The notes beneath the pieces were generated by a model. It did no database searches, had not been told where the DNA came from, and saw nothing but the letters and a program-made list of their open reading frames with translations. Below are positions 37,689 to 47,339 of a stretch of 64,000 nucleotides of DNA, piece by piece. Made by a program: the position numbers and the translations under genes. Position 1 is the first letter of the stretch; each line of letters begins with the position of its first letter. Origin of the DNA: Sulfobacillus thermosulfidooxidans (GTDB lineage Bacteria > Bacillota > Sulfobacillia > Sulfobacillales > Sulfobacillaceae); assembly GCF_001280565.1 (NCBI RefSeq), contig NZ_LGRO01000001.1, positions 1 through 64,000 on the forward strand, given 5' to 3'.

Positions 37689-38569
37689 ACCGTCGGGGAT
37701 TTTATATCGGCATGTCCCTGGTGGTATTAAGCTGGGGGCTCAATTATGTCATCACCAAAATCGGCGTGGGGCATTTTCCCCCGGCTGATTTTGTTTTTTG
37801 GCGGTTTTTGGCTACCACGATCATTACCTTGCCTTGGATGCTCAGAGCACGGCCTGGGGAGTGGCGTCAATATGGGCAAGTAGCTTTACTAGGTTTCACT
37901 GGGGTATCATTGTATCAGTGGGCATTTACCACGGCTTTGCATGACACTTTAGCTGCTAATGTGGCTTTTCTCTTTGATGTTTCCCCTTTGATGACGTTAG
38001 TCGGTCAGCGCCTATTAAAACTGCGTCCCTCCGGTCCGCAAATGTTCCTGGGGGCAGGCATTTCCCTTGTTGGTGTTGCCTTATTGGTCGGAGCGTCGCG
38101 TAGCGGTTCATTGTTGGGAGACAGCCTGGCGCTGTTAGCTGCCTTCTTGTGGGCTTTATTCACGATTTTGACCGACAAATTTCATGTGCCGGTTAAAGGT
38201 ATTGCCTTAACCGGCTGGATGAGTCTTTTTGGCACAGTGGGAATCATGCCGTTCATATCGTGGCATGGCTTGATACCCATGCATCCGGTTGTGATCATTC
38301 CTTTAGGCTATACCGTAATATTTGTGACCATTATGGGCCTGTCGCTTTGGCAAAACGCCGTAATGGCGGTAGGGGGAGGCAAAGCCAGCCTTTATCTGTA
38401 TTTAATCCCGGTCATAGCCGCCATCGCCGGCTGGTTGGTGCTGGATGAGGCCATGAATCTCATGGAAGCTTGCGGGGCTGTCTTGATTATTCTTGGCGTG
38501 AGCGTGGCGGAGGGCGTTGTGCCCATTAAACTTCGCCGTTCGCCGGAAGCCCCACCGTTTTGTGACTAA
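37685..38569 (+). CDS. EamA-family (DMT) transporter
   Basis: A 294-residue membrane protein with ten predicted helices formed by two EamA repeats (SWGLNYVITKIGVGHFPPADFVFWRF begins the first; FLWALFTILTDK begins the second). The family exports amino acids, nucleotides or other metabolites; the substrate is not evident. ATG at 37685 overlaps the rex stop, so it is translated with rex. Its stop codon abuts, with no spare base, the stop codon of the convergent next gene. Confidence 0.87.
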   Translation: MNRRGFYIGMSLVVLSWGLNYVITKIGVGHFPPADFVFWRFLATTIITLPWMLRARPGEWRQYGQVALLGFTGVSLYQWAFTTALHDTLAANVAFLFDVSPLMTLVGQRLLKLRPSGPQMFLGAGISLVGVALLVGASRSGSLLGDSLALLAAFLWALFTILTDKFHVPVKGIALTGWMSLFGTVGIMPFISWHGLIPMHPVVIIPLGYTVIFVTIMGLSLWQNAVMAVGGGKASLYLYLIPVIAAIAGWLVLDEAMNLMEACGAVLIILGVSVAEGVVPIKLRRSPEAPPFCD

Positions 38570-40060
38570 CTAGTGGACGGGATGGCTTCCGCCTTCATTG
38601 GGCGATCGAAAGTGAAAGTGCGGAGCTTCGGGAAAGACACCAGGACCTCCTTGGCTGATCCAAGGCTGGATCAGGCTTTTAACGTGCGCTATTTGCGCTG
38701 TCCAAGGATCTAATGCGACCAGGTCATCCCGGTTGACGTCATGAATATTGGTTTTGCCCAGCGCCTGTACCCCATAACGGAGTTCATCGCTAGAGGAACG
38801 CAGAAAATGGGCTAAGTGCCGCGCTGCTTGATCGACGTCCAATTCATGATGGCGTTTACCTTTGTGATATAAAAGGTCTTCGGGTGGCGCATAGGGCAAC
38901 ACTTTTTGCGCTTGATAGGCTGATAGCGCCATTAAAGCAGCATATCCAATATACACGGCATCGGCGCCCAGTGCCATAGCTTTCAAGTAATCTCCTGGGC
39001 TTCTTAAACCGCCGGCAGCAATGAGCGTGATCCGCTGACGGCAGTTTTTTTCACGCAAAAATTGATCAGCCCAGGAAATCGCGGCCATGGTGGGAATGCC
39101 AAAATCGTCCTGCAAGATAGGAGGACCACTGTGCGTTCCTCCTTCACCACCATCCAAAACGATGAAGTCGACATGAGCGTCCAAAATCACAGCCAAGTCG
39201 TCTTCTAGCCATCCCGATGGGGCAATTTTAACCCCTACTGGCACGCTATAGCGCCCTTTTAACTGGTGCACGAGGCGAACGAAATCCTGGGGAGTTTCCA
39301 CTCCCTGCAGGCGCGCAGCAATGACCGCTTTGTCCCCGTCTTTGAGACCAAAATACTTTTGCATCTCTGGGTCTACATGTTTGGTGATCATGGCACTGGC
39401 GGCCTGAGCGCCCTGGCCAATTTGAATTTCAATCGCATCGGCTGATTCCAAATATTCCGGATGGTTTTGGGCCGAAAGAGGCCAGGTGCCACGGTGATAT
39501 TGAACGATAAGCCGCTTGGCCGCATCGCGTTCTTCAGGAAGATAGGATTCGCCGGTATTGGTGGCCGTTCCGGCCATGTTGGCCCCCAGGGCCAAGGCTA
39601 TTTTGGCTTTCATTGACAGGGCACCGCCATAACTCATGGCGGCAATCAGGATCGGAATATCCGTGATAAGGGGACGCGCTGTTTTGGGCCCAATCACTGT
39701 TTTGAGTTCTACCTCTTCGCGACGCCGGGTAGGGATATGCGCCAGTTGTGCCGGATTGAAGACGAGATTTTCCCAATGCGAAAAAACTAACGGCGTGCCC
39801 ATGGGGCGACCAATGGCTTGATCTTGCGTGGCTCTGAGCGAATTTTCCAAGAAAATTTGCGGGTTGGCCCGGCGCAATAAAGACCATGCTGAGGTGAGAC
39901 TGGTCATATACCGGCTCTTCATGACTTTTTGTAAGGCTTGATCCGATAAATAATTAAATAAGGCTTTTTCTAATGTGGGCATCAAAAAAGCCACCACTAT
40001 GCTAAAAAGCGCCAAGGCTAAGAGGCTCGCACCAAAGATTTGCCAAAACACGTTTCTCAC
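38570..40060 (-). CDS. Membrane-anchored glutamate synthase-like FMN protein
   Basis: A 496-residue protein: an N-terminal hydrophobic anchor (about 7-29) followed by the FMN-binding TIM barrel of the large glutamate synthase subunit. SYGGALSMKAKIALALG, MAGTATNTGESYLPEE, QIGQGAQA, DFIVLDGGEGGTHSGP and IAAGGLRSPGDYLKAMALGADAVYIGY are the phosphate and FMN-binding segments. The glutaminase domain is absent. Such stand-alone proteins (YerD-like) occur in many bacteria and their reaction is not established. No FeS cysteine cluster of the GltB kind is seen. The gene is convergent with the EamA transporter gene. Confidence 0.85.
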   Translation of the reverse strand: MRNVFWQIFGASLLALALFSIVVAFLMPTLEKALFNYLSDQALQKVMKSRYMTSLTSAWSLLRRANPQIFLENSLRATQDQAIGRPMGTPLVFSHWENLVFNPAQLAHIPTRRREEVELKTVIGPKTARPLITDIPILIAAMSYGGALSMKAKIALALGANMAGTATNTGESYLPEERDAAKRLIVQYHRGTWPLSAQNHPEYLESADAIEIQIGQGAQAASAMITKHVDPEMQKYFGLKDGDKAVIAARLQGVETPQDFVRLVHQLKGRYSVPVGVKIAPSGWLEDDLAVILDAHVDFIVLDGGEGGTHSGPPILQDDFGIPTMAAISWADQFLREKNCRQRITLIAAGGLRSPGDYLKAMALGADAVYIGYAALMALSAYQAQKVLPYAPPEDLLYHKGKRHHELDVDQAARHLAHFLRSSSDELRYGVQALGKTNIHDVNRDDLVALDPWTAQIAHVKSLIQPWISQGGPGVFPEAPHFHFRSPNEGGSHPVH

Positions 40061-40169
40061 TCCTCGAGTGTTGTCTTTGGTGAGCGTGCCCCAAGAGAAG
40101 AAAATTTATGTCGTATGGGCCAGGAATACGTGTTAGGGGATTACATGATGATGATGAGGCGGATTGATA

Positions 40170-41849
40170 TTAGGGGAGGTGGCGCCCATGAAAAAGCGTC
40201 CCATATAAAAAAGCAAAAAACGCCAAAAGATAGAATCCGCCGCTCAGGAAATCATAATGATGAATGAGTAGCATAGTGGCCATCAGCGAAAACCCGATGA
40301 CATAAATCGACTGAATAAGGCCTCGAATTCCCCGGTATAGATAATGTAATTGGGAGGTTCCTTGTTTCCATTCGACCTTCGCTTCTAACTCGCCATTTTC
40401 GACTTGTTGGAGAATACGGTGAGATAATTCCGGGAGATCCACGAGCGTTTTCGTCATATCCATCACAACATGTTTGGCATAACCCCATGTGCCGCCACGG
40501 TCTTCGGTGACGAATCGCTTAGCGTAAGGTGCAAATAATTCGACGAGATTGATATCAGGATCAAGGCCGGTGGCTAATCCCACTAAAATGGCGATGGCGC
40601 GCCCTAAAAACGCAAATTGTCCGGGAACTTGAATGGGCTGAGTGCGCAACAAATTTTCAAAATCCCGCAACAACGCCACGAGATCAAGTGATTTTAACTC
40701 GTCCAAGGTTTCGGCGTAATAACGGTCTAACAGGTATTGGATCTGCCGGCGCAATTGGGCCCGGTCAGCATCAGGGCGAACCATTCCTAAAGCTTCCATG
40801 CTCGCTTGGAGCTCAGAAGCATTGCGTTTGGACACGGCCACAAATAGCCGCCGAATTTGTTTGCGTGAGGCTTGATCAATAATCCCAATCATGCCGTAAT
40901 CCAAAAGAATAAGTTTAGCGTCATGGGTTACGAGGATGTTGCCTGGATGGGGATCCGCGTGAAAAATACCCGATTCCATCACCATATGTAAATATAAATG
41001 AATAGCTTCTTCGGCGACGACGGTAGGATTTATATGATGTTGCTTCAGCTCATCCAATTGATTGATTTTAATCCCATCTTGAAATGCCATGGTTAACACA
41101 CGGCTGGTGGAGTACTCAGGATATGTTTTTGGCACGATAACATAACCAAGGTGCCGGACGTCTTGCCGAATGAGTTCGGTATTGGCCAATTCTTGTTGGT
41201 AGTTGAGTTCTTCCGTTACGACGCGCCGAAATTCCCGCAATACGGTAAACAGGTCAAATGCCTGACCAAAGCGGGTAAAACGCGTGGCCAAATTGACGAC
41301 GATACTAAGAGCTTTGAGATCGGCCTGTACGGTGCTCTCAATATAGGGACGCTGCACTTTGACTGCCACTTCAGTGCCGTCATGGAGGGCTGCCCGGTAG
41401 ACTTGTCCTAATGAGGCCGCGGCCAGAGGTTTTTCATCGAAAATGAGAAAGGATTCATGCAACGGGCCTAACTCTTGTTCTAGAATAGGACGAACCTGGG
41501 ACCAGGGGGCACTTTTGACATTGTCTTGCAGAGCTTGAAGTTGGTCGATAAAGGGTTTTGGCAGTAAATCTACCCGGCTGGACAAAAATTGCCCAACCTT
41601 AATCACCAATCCGCCAAGTTGTTCAGCAGTTTGCCGAAATTTCATAGCTTGGCGAGTATAAAGTTGTTCGAAAAAGGCTTCTTTTTCCGGACTATCGGGA
41701 CGATTTCGCTGCCAGAATGCTGCCCAGCCAATCCGGAGGATTATGCCAACGAATAATGTCACGACACGGTAAATACGGTGAACAACCCTGGTCCAACTGA
41801 GCTGAGCGTGTGGCAGGGCGCCTTCTTTCTCGTGGGTCATAGATGGCAC
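40170..41849 (-). CDS. UbiB/ABC1 atypical kinase family protein
   Basis: A 559-residue protein. The KxGQ motif (VIKVGQFLSSR, about 82-92), the Ala-rich loop AAASLGQVYRA that replaces the usual Gly-rich loop, VAVKVQRP with the ATP Lys, and HADPHPGNI and LLDYGMIG as the catalytic and metal-binding loops are all present. The C-terminus has two transmembrane helices (about 505-555). UbiB proteins support isoprenoid quinone or lipid metabolism; here menaquinone is the likely link. Starts with GTG at 41849, 7 bases after GGGAGGGGG. Divergent from cdaA. Confidence 0.88.
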   Translation of the reverse strand: MPSMTHEKEGALPHAQLSWTRVVHRIYRVVTLFVGIILRIGWAAFWQRNRPDSPEKEAFFEQLYTRQAMKFRQTAEQLGGLVIKVGQFLSSRVDLLPKPFIDQLQALQDNVKSAPWSQVRPILEQELGPLHESFLIFDEKPLAAASLGQVYRAALHDGTEVAVKVQRPYIESTVQADLKALSIVVNLATRFTRFGQAFDLFTVLREFRRVVTEELNYQQELANTELIRQDVRHLGYVIVPKTYPEYSTSRVLTMAFQDGIKINQLDELKQHHINPTVVAEEAIHLYLHMVMESGIFHADPHPGNILVTHDAKLILLDYGMIGIIDQASRKQIRRLFVAVSKRNASELQASMEALGMVRPDADRAQLRRQIQYLLDRYYAETLDELKSLDLVALLRDFENLLRTQPIQVPGQFAFLGRAIAILVGLATGLDPDINLVELFAPYAKRFVTEDRGGTWGYAKHVVMDMTKTLVDLPELSHRILQQVENGELEAKVEWKQGTSQLHYLYRGIRGLIQSIYVIGFSLMATMLLIHHYDFLSGGFYLLAFFAFLYGTLFHGRHLP

Positions 41850-42003
41850 GTCATTTCCCCCTCCCGGCTAGTCTATCATAGCAGGTAAAGGATGGACGCG
41901 GGTTTTGGTAAGGACTTGCCATGTGACCAAAAGATTTGATGTGAAGAATATGGTACGCTTAAAAGGGTACAGGATATTGGAGTCAGTAAGTGGGGTGGAA
42001 CCG

Positions 42004-42825
42004 GTGTTATCATTTGTACAAAATATGTCATGGTCATCATGGCTCCTATCCGTGGTCGATATATCCATTGTGGCTTACGGACTCTATCGCTTCTTTTTAC
42101 TCATTCGGGGAACACGGGCGGTTCAACTCATCAAAGGTATTATCATTTTGTTGGTTGCGGTGCCCGTGTCCAATTGGCTGCATCTGTACACGACACATTT
42201 TCTGTTGCAACAAATTCAGGTGATGCTTGTGGTGGCGTTACCCATTGTATTTCAACCCGAACTCCGGCGCGCACTTGAACACATTGGTCAAGGCCGGTTT
42301 TTTTCCGAAGGCATTTTGGTGCACGAGGAAACCGATATGGCCAAGGCCATTGACGAACTGGCCAGGGCTTGTGATCATCTCTCTCGGAGCCGGACGGGGG
42401 CCTTGTTTGTAATAGAACGTACGACAGGGTTGAATGAATACGCCGCAACGGGAACCCCGATTGGAGCCATTGTGTCCGCGCCGCTTTTAGAGAACATTTT
42501 CGTTCCTAATACCCCATTGCATGATGGGGCATGCATTATTCGCGGGGACCGGGTCATTGCTGCGGCAGCTTTTTTGCCGCTGACTGATAGTGCACAGCCC
42601 GGCAGTGAACTGGGAAGCCGTCACCGTGCCGCCATAGGAATTAGTGAACAGTCCGATGCGATTAGCGTGGCGGTTTCTGAGGAGACCGGATGGATATCTG
42701 TGGCTGTAGAAGGGCAATTATATCGCCGACTAGATGACCGGGCCCTAAGGGATATGTTAAGTCGTTTACTCATCACCAAACCTCATGCGCCCTTAAAAAT
42801 TTGGCGGAGGGGTGTGAATTCGTGA
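42004..42825 (+). CDS. cdaA: Diadenylate cyclase CdaA
   Basis: A c-di-AMP synthase of about 273 residues, the same length as the Bacillus protein. Three N-terminal membrane helices (about 12-85) and a DAC domain with the catalytic motifs TPLHDGACII and SRHRAAIG plus GTPIGA. It heads the cdaA-cdaR-glmM-glmS cluster conserved in Bacillota. GTG at 42004 with GGGGTGG 5 bases upstream is chosen; a longer frame from 41905 lacks a site. Its end overlaps cdaR by about 4 bases. Confidence 0.94.
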   Translation: MLSFVQNMSWSSWLLSVVDISIVAYGLYRFFLLIRGTRAVQLIKGIIILLVAVPVSNWLHLYTTHFLLQQIQVMLVVALPIVFQPELRRALEHIGQGRFFSEGILVHEETDMAKAIDELARACDHLSRSRTGALFVIERTTGLNEYAATGTPIGAIVSAPLLENIFVPNTPLHDGACIIRGDRVIAAAAFLPLTDSAQPGSELGSRHRAAIGISEQSDAISVAVSEETGWISVAVEGQLYRRLDDRALRDMLSRLLITKPHAPLKIWRRGVNS

Positions 42826-43763
42826 TGGACCGTCTTTTGGAAAATGACACGATTTTGAAGATTATTTCCCTGGTCGTCGCGTTATTTTTATGGTTTCAAG
42901 TGACCTCCACCAATGCCCAAGTGGTTGCGGACCGTCCCATTGGCCCGGTGCCGTTGGAATATACCCCTCCTACCAAATCTAATCTGACCGTAATGTCTAT
43001 GAACCCGAACACTGTCACTGTGGAAATTAAAGGGCCCGTGCAAACCATAAACCAGGTCAATCCCCATGCTATAGCGGCATTTGTTGACATGCAGGGGCTG
43101 ACTCATTCGGGAACGTATACCTTGCCGGTCCGTGTCTCCGTTCCCACGGGAACAAGTTTTGTAAATGTGGTGCCCAACAACGTGACAGTGGTCGTGGACG
43201 AGATGGGCACTAGGCATATGAATATTAATTTGCGCCCTATTGGCTCTCCAGCTCCTGGGTATGAGTTGCAGCAGTTAACCAGTAATACGCAAACGGCTAC
43301 ATTGTCAGGGCCTACCACAGATTTGAATATGGTTCATGAAGTGGTGGCCGAAGTGCCGGTAGGAGGCCGAGACGCAAGTTTTCAAGAACAAGTAATTCTG
43401 TTACCCTTAAACGCGGATGATCGCGTGGTTCAGCATGTGCAGGTATCGCCAGCCATGATTTCTGCTTCGGCGACGATCAAAAAGCGCCCGCCGGAAAAAG
43501 TTGTGGGGGTGGTAGCGAAATTAAGTGGTCATCCGGCGTCAGGTTATCAAATTACGAATATTCGCGTGCGGCCATCTAACATTACCATTACTGGCAGCCA
43601 AAGCGCCATTAATGCGGTCTCGGTAGTATACACGATTCCGATTAATGTCTCCGGAGATACGAGTTCAGTATCAGCGGCCGTGCCTCTGGTGTTTCCTTCG
43701 GGGGTATCCGGAGTCAAACAACAAGATGTTAGCGTGACTGTCACCATTACCAAAGCGGGATAA
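42822..43763 (+). CDS. cdaR: YbbR-domain regulator CdaR
   Basis: A protein of about 313 residues with one N-terminal transmembrane helix (about 12-28, KIISLVVALFLWFQV) and three extracellular YbbR domains (about 35-125, 130-218, 222-312), each ending in the repeated VTV or ISASATIKK type strand. It is the membrane partner that modulates CdaA. Start GTG 42822 or ATG 42825, both after GGAGGGG. The order between cdaA and glmM is the standard one. Confidence 0.92.
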   Translation: MMDRLLENDTILKIISLVVALFLWFQVTSTNAQVVADRPIGPVPLEYTPPTKSNLTVMSMNPNTVTVEIKGPVQTINQVNPHAIAAFVDMQGLTHSGTYTLPVRVSVPTGTSFVNVVPNNVTVVVDEMGTRHMNINLRPIGSPAPGYELQQLTSNTQTATLSGPTTDLNMVHEVVAEVPVGGRDASFQEQVILLPLNADDRVVQHVQVSPAMISASATIKKRPPEKVVGVVAKLSGHPASGYQITNIRVRPSNITITGSQSAINAVSVVYTIPINVSGDTSSVSAAVPLVFPSGVSGVKQQDVSVTVTITKAG

Positions 43764-43811
43764 TAGGGTATCAGCAGGTGTTTATTTAACGGATTGAAGG
43801 GACTGTCGTTC

Positions 43812-45152
43812 ATGTCGTTGTTTGGAACGGATGGGGCTCGGGGTATTGCGAATGTAGACCTCACGATTGATTTAGCCACGAACATTGCAAGAGCTGCTGC
43901 CGAGTCCCTGGGGCCTGGCGCTCGCGTTTTGATTGGACGGGACACACGTATTTCGGGCCCGATGTTAGAAGCGGCGTTAACAGCCGGATTTACCGCAAGT
44001 GGCGTCGATGTGTTGTTAGTCGGAATGCTACCGACTCCGGCTCTGGCATATTTGATCGGAAAAATGGATTGCCAAGCCGGGGTGATGATTTCCGCATCGC
44101 ACAATCCACCGCAATACAACGGAATCAAGTTATTAGATCAGCAAGGACGAAAATGGCCCATTGAGCAAGAGACGCTCGTCGAGCAGATGGTCGTATCTGG
44201 ACAATTCCCAGCCCTGGGTGACACTCATATTGGACGCGTGTTTCATTATGAGACAACAGCTATCGACCATTACCTTCGGTATTTAGAGAGTTTATTTGCG
44301 GGAATTATTCCCGAGCTCCATGTGGGACTGGATTTAGGACACGGAGCGGCTAGTGCGACGGCAGAAAGGGTCTTGCGAAATCTCGGCGTGCATGTCCATC
44401 CTTTGTTTAATGAACCGGAAGGCTCCTTAATCAATGTCCGTTGCGGAGCCACAGATCCGTCGACGTTGCAAGAACAAGTGTTGTTGAATCGGTGGGATTT
44501 AGGTTTAGCTTTTGATGGGGATGCCGATCGTTTAATTGCTGTTGATCATACAGGACATATTGTAGACGGTGATGAAATTTTGTTTGTTTTGGCGACGGGT
44601 CTCAAGCGACAAGGCTTGTTGGCCCAAAATACCGTCGTCGCCACCGTGATGTCGAATTTAGGTCTCGAACGTGCTCTGGAAAAAGAAGGCATTGTGCTCG
44701 AACGCACACCCGTGGGCGACCGCTGGGTTGCACAACGCATGCGGGAGCAGGGTTTTGTCCTTGGGGGTGAACAATCGGGACATGTGATTTTAGCCCAGTA
44801 CGCTTCTACTGGCGATGGATTATTGACAGCTTTGGCTCTTTTAGCAGAGATTCGCCGACAAAATCGTCCGTTAGCGGAACTTGTGCGTGCAGTGGAACGT
44901 TACCCGCAAATATTGCGTAACGTAAGAATTGAAAAGACCGTGGCAGAATGGGAGAGTATTCCCGGTCTCGTTGAATTAGTCAAAGAGGCCGAAAAGAGTT
45001 TAGGTCGTGATGGGCGTGTTTTTATCCGGCCTTCCGGAACAGAGCCTTTGTTGCGTATTATGGTAGAGGGACGTGATCCTCAAGATATTAAAATGTGGGC
45101 TGACCGTTTAGAATCGGTCGTGCAGCATGCTTTGGAGTCGGCTAAGGCATGA
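43812..45152 (+). CDS. glmM: Phosphoglucosamine mutase
   Basis: A 446-residue enzyme converting glucosamine-6-phosphate to glucosamine-1-phosphate for UDP-GlcNAc. The phosphoserine loop is MISASHNPPQYNGIK (Ser about 100), the metal loop AFDGDADRL, the sugar loop GGEQSGHVI and the phosphate-binding loop RPSGTEPLLRIM. The ATG at 43812 gives the family N-terminus (SLFGTDGARG) with GAAGGGA upstream; a TTG at 43794 is less likely. In Bacillus GlmM is inhibited by or inhibits CdaA by direct contact. Confidence 0.97.
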   Translation: MSLFGTDGARGIANVDLTIDLATNIARAAAESLGPGARVLIGRDTRISGPMLEAALTAGFTASGVDVLLVGMLPTPALAYLIGKMDCQAGVMISASHNPPQYNGIKLLDQQGRKWPIEQETLVEQMVVSGQFPALGDTHIGRVFHYETTAIDHYLRYLESLFAGIIPELHVGLDLGHGAASATAERVLRNLGVHVHPLFNEPEGSLINVRCGATDPSTLQEQVLLNRWDLGLAFDGDADRLIAVDHTGHIVDGDEILFVLATGLKRQGLLAQNTVVATVMSNLGLERALEKEGIVLERTPVGDRWVAQRMREQGFVLGGEQSGHVILAQYASTGDGLLTALALLAEIRRQNRPLAELVRAVERYPQILRNVRIEKTVAEWESIPGLVELVKEAEKSLGRDGRVFIRPSGTEPLLRIMVEGRDPQDIKMWADRLESVVQHALESAKA

Positions 45153-45167
45153 CCTGCATAGGGCCCA

Positions 45168-45345
45168 AATAGCGCCGGAACCTTTCGTTCGAGAATGACA
45201 GAAAGCGGAACATACCGTAGGTTTGAGACGAAAGGTTGACGAGGTGAGGGATCTCGAAGTCTTCGGCGGGTGACCTCCGGCTTCCCGACAGTCGTCAAAT
45301 CACGAACAAAGGTCGTTTGTAAAGACGACACAAAAACGTGTAGTT
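45168..45345 (+). ncRNA. glmS ribozyme (GlcN6P-sensing self-cleaving riboswitch)
   Basis: The leader of glmS matches the glmS ribozyme core. The cleavage site is A45171/G45172 in ATAGCGCCGGAAC. AACCTTTCGT (45179-45188) pairs with ACGAAAGGTT (45228-45237), enclosing an extra helix. The conserved GACGAGG (45239-45245), ATCTCGAAG and TTCGGCGGGTGACCTCCGG segments follow, then a P3 stem between GTCGTC (45291-45296) and GACGAC (45324-45329) and a terminal AAAACGTG. In this class glucosamine-6-phosphate is the cofactor for cleavage 5' of the glmS message, which then is degraded, giving feedback on amino-sugar synthesis. The core lies 36 bases before the glmS start. Confidence 0.95.
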
Positions 45346-45380
45346 GGGACCGACTCCAATCATATTGGAGGCGATGACAA

Positions 45381-47198
45381 GTGTGTGGCATTGTAGGATT
45401 CGTTGGGGAGAAAGACGATGCCCTCCCCTTTATTTTTAATGGACTAAAACGTTTGGAATATCGAGGCTATGATTCGGCGGGTATTGCGTTGGCTGCCTCA
45501 TCGGGCATTGCTATTCAGAAGACTCGCGGAAAACTTGCGGCCTTGGGCGAATTATTGGCCTCCTTACCGTCGGGAGTTCCTTGTGGGATCGGGCATACCA
45601 GATGGGCCACGCATGGGCGGCCAACGGATGAAAATGCACATCCGCATACCGATTGCCGGGGAGAAATTGCAACGGTTCACAATGGCATTATTGAAAATTT
45701 CCAGGCCCTGCGTGAAGAATTAATTGCGAAAGGCCATGTGTTTCAATCAGAAACCGATACCGAAGTCATCCCTCACTTGTTAGAAGAATATGGTGGGGCT
45801 GAGGATTTAGAAGGAGCCGTGCGCAAAGCAGAAAGTCGATTAGAAGGGGCCTATGCCTTTTTAGCAATTTCTTCGAGGCATCCTGACCGGATTGTGGCTG
45901 TGCGGCGCACGAGTCCTTTAATTATTGGATTGGGCGAGGACGCCAATTATTTGGCTTCGGACTTTAGTGCCTTTTTAGCGGCGACCAAACGCGCTCAAAT
46001 TCTAGAAAACGGCGATATGGCTGTGGTTACCCCGCGTTCTGTGACCATTACGAATTTGGCGGGGGATATGATTACTCGTCCTGTTATTACCGTGGATTGG
46101 GATATTAAGCAAGCGGAACGCGGTGGCTATGCGCACTTTATGTTAAAAGAAATTATGGAGCAGCCCGATGTTTGGGGAGACTGCCTTTTAGGGCGCATTC
46201 ATGAAGACCAGGTGGTCGCCAAAGAAATAGGATTGACACCCGAGTTATTGACGAGGTTGCAACGGATTCAAATTGTTGCGGCCGGGACCGCCTACCACGC
46301 AGGATTAATCGGAAAATCTTTAATCGAACGGTTGGCGCGGGTTCCCGTCAATGTTGATGTCGCCTCCGAATTTCGTTATGCTCATCCGATATTAGATAAG
46401 GACACCATGGTATTAGCCATATCTCAATCTGGAGAAACGGCAGACACCTTGGCTTGCTTGCGGATGGCCCACGAGCAAGGCGTATTTACCTATAGTATAA
46501 CCAATACGGTTGGGTCAACAGTGGCCAGGGAATCCGATGCGGTGGCTTACACCTTAGCCGGACCAGAAATTGCGGTAGCATCGACTAAAGCCTATACAAC
46601 CCAAATTCTGGTTTTGACGCTGCTAGCTTTAGCACTCGCCCAAGTGCGCGGGAATCCTCGACCGGATCTGGTCCGGCGCATGTTACAGTTACCATTATTA
46701 GGACATAAAGTGCTCGAGCGGATGAACCAAGGGATTCAAGGTATGGCGGCGAAATTGGCTAAGATGCATGATGTGTTTTATATTGGCCGCGGGCTTGATT
46801 ATGCCTTAGCGATGGAAGGACAGCTGAAGATTAAGGAAATCTCGTATTTACATGCCGAAGCGTATGCGGCGGGCGAACTCAAACACGGGACCTTAGCATT
46901 AATTGAAGAAGGCACTCCGGTCGTGGCGATTGTGACGGAACGGGAAGTAGCGGATAAGACGGTATCAAATATTTTGGAAGTGAAAGCCCGCGGTGCTGAA
47001 GTGTGGGGAATCGTTGATGATTGGTTGCCTCCTACTCTCCCTATTGACCACCGCATAGCGGTACCGATCGAGGAACCCCTTTTAGCCCCGGTATTGGCGG
47101 CGATCCCGTTACAACTCTTGGCCTATTATACGGCGGTGGCCCGCGGCCATGATGTCGATCAACCGAGAAATTTGGCCAAATCTGTCACCGTGGAATAA
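45381..47198 (+). CDS. glmS: Glutamine-fructose-6-phosphate aminotransferase
   Basis: A 605-residue enzyme making glucosamine-6-phosphate from fructose-6-phosphate and glutamine. The mature N-terminus is CGIVGFVG, with Cys2 as glutaminase nucleophile; HTRWATHGRP and the NGIIENF segment belong to the same domain. Two SIS domains (about 285-425 and 455-590) bind the sugar phosphate (SQSGETADT), and the C-terminus DQPRNLAKSVTVE is the universal channel-closing tail. GTG start at 45381 with GGAGG 9 bases upstream. Controlled by the ribozyme upstream. Confidence 0.98.
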   Translation: MCGIVGFVGEKDDALPFIFNGLKRLEYRGYDSAGIALAASSGIAIQKTRGKLAALGELLASLPSGVPCGIGHTRWATHGRPTDENAHPHTDCRGEIATVHNGIIENFQALREELIAKGHVFQSETDTEVIPHLLEEYGGAEDLEGAVRKAESRLEGAYAFLAISSRHPDRIVAVRRTSPLIIGLGEDANYLASDFSAFLAATKRAQILENGDMAVVTPRSVTITNLAGDMITRPVITVDWDIKQAERGGYAHFMLKEIMEQPDVWGDCLLGRIHEDQVVAKEIGLTPELLTRLQRIQIVAAGTAYHAGLIGKSLIERLARVPVNVDVASEFRYAHPILDKDTMVLAISQSGETADTLACLRMAHEQGVFTYSITNTVGSTVARESDAVAYTLAGPEIAVASTKAYTTQILVLTLLALALAQVRGNPRPDLVRRMLQLPLLGHKVLERMNQGIQGMAAKLAKMHDVFYIGRGLDYALAMEGQLKIKEISYLHAEAYAAGELKHGTLALIEEGTPVVAIVTEREVADKTVSNILEVKARGAEVWGIVDDWLPPTLPIDHRIAVPIEEPLLAPVLAAIPLQLLAYYTAVARGHDVDQPRNLAKSVTVE

Positions 47199-47278
47199 AG
47201 ACCGTTCTGGTGAACAAGATTGTTTAATCACAAAAATCACGTTAACTGAACTAACAACAAATAGCTTGGGATAATATG

Positions 47279-47317
47279 GCACAGTTGAAATCACTGTCAC
47301 GTTTCAACTGTGCTTTT
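47279..47317 (+). terminator. Intrinsic terminator of glmS
   Basis: GCACAGTTGAAA (47279-47290) pairs perfectly with TTTCAACTGTGC (47302-47313) across an 11-base loop, followed by TTTT. It lies 80 bases after the glmS stop. Confidence 0.85.
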
Positions 47318-47339
47318 GCTATGTGCGGGTGGAAATGGG

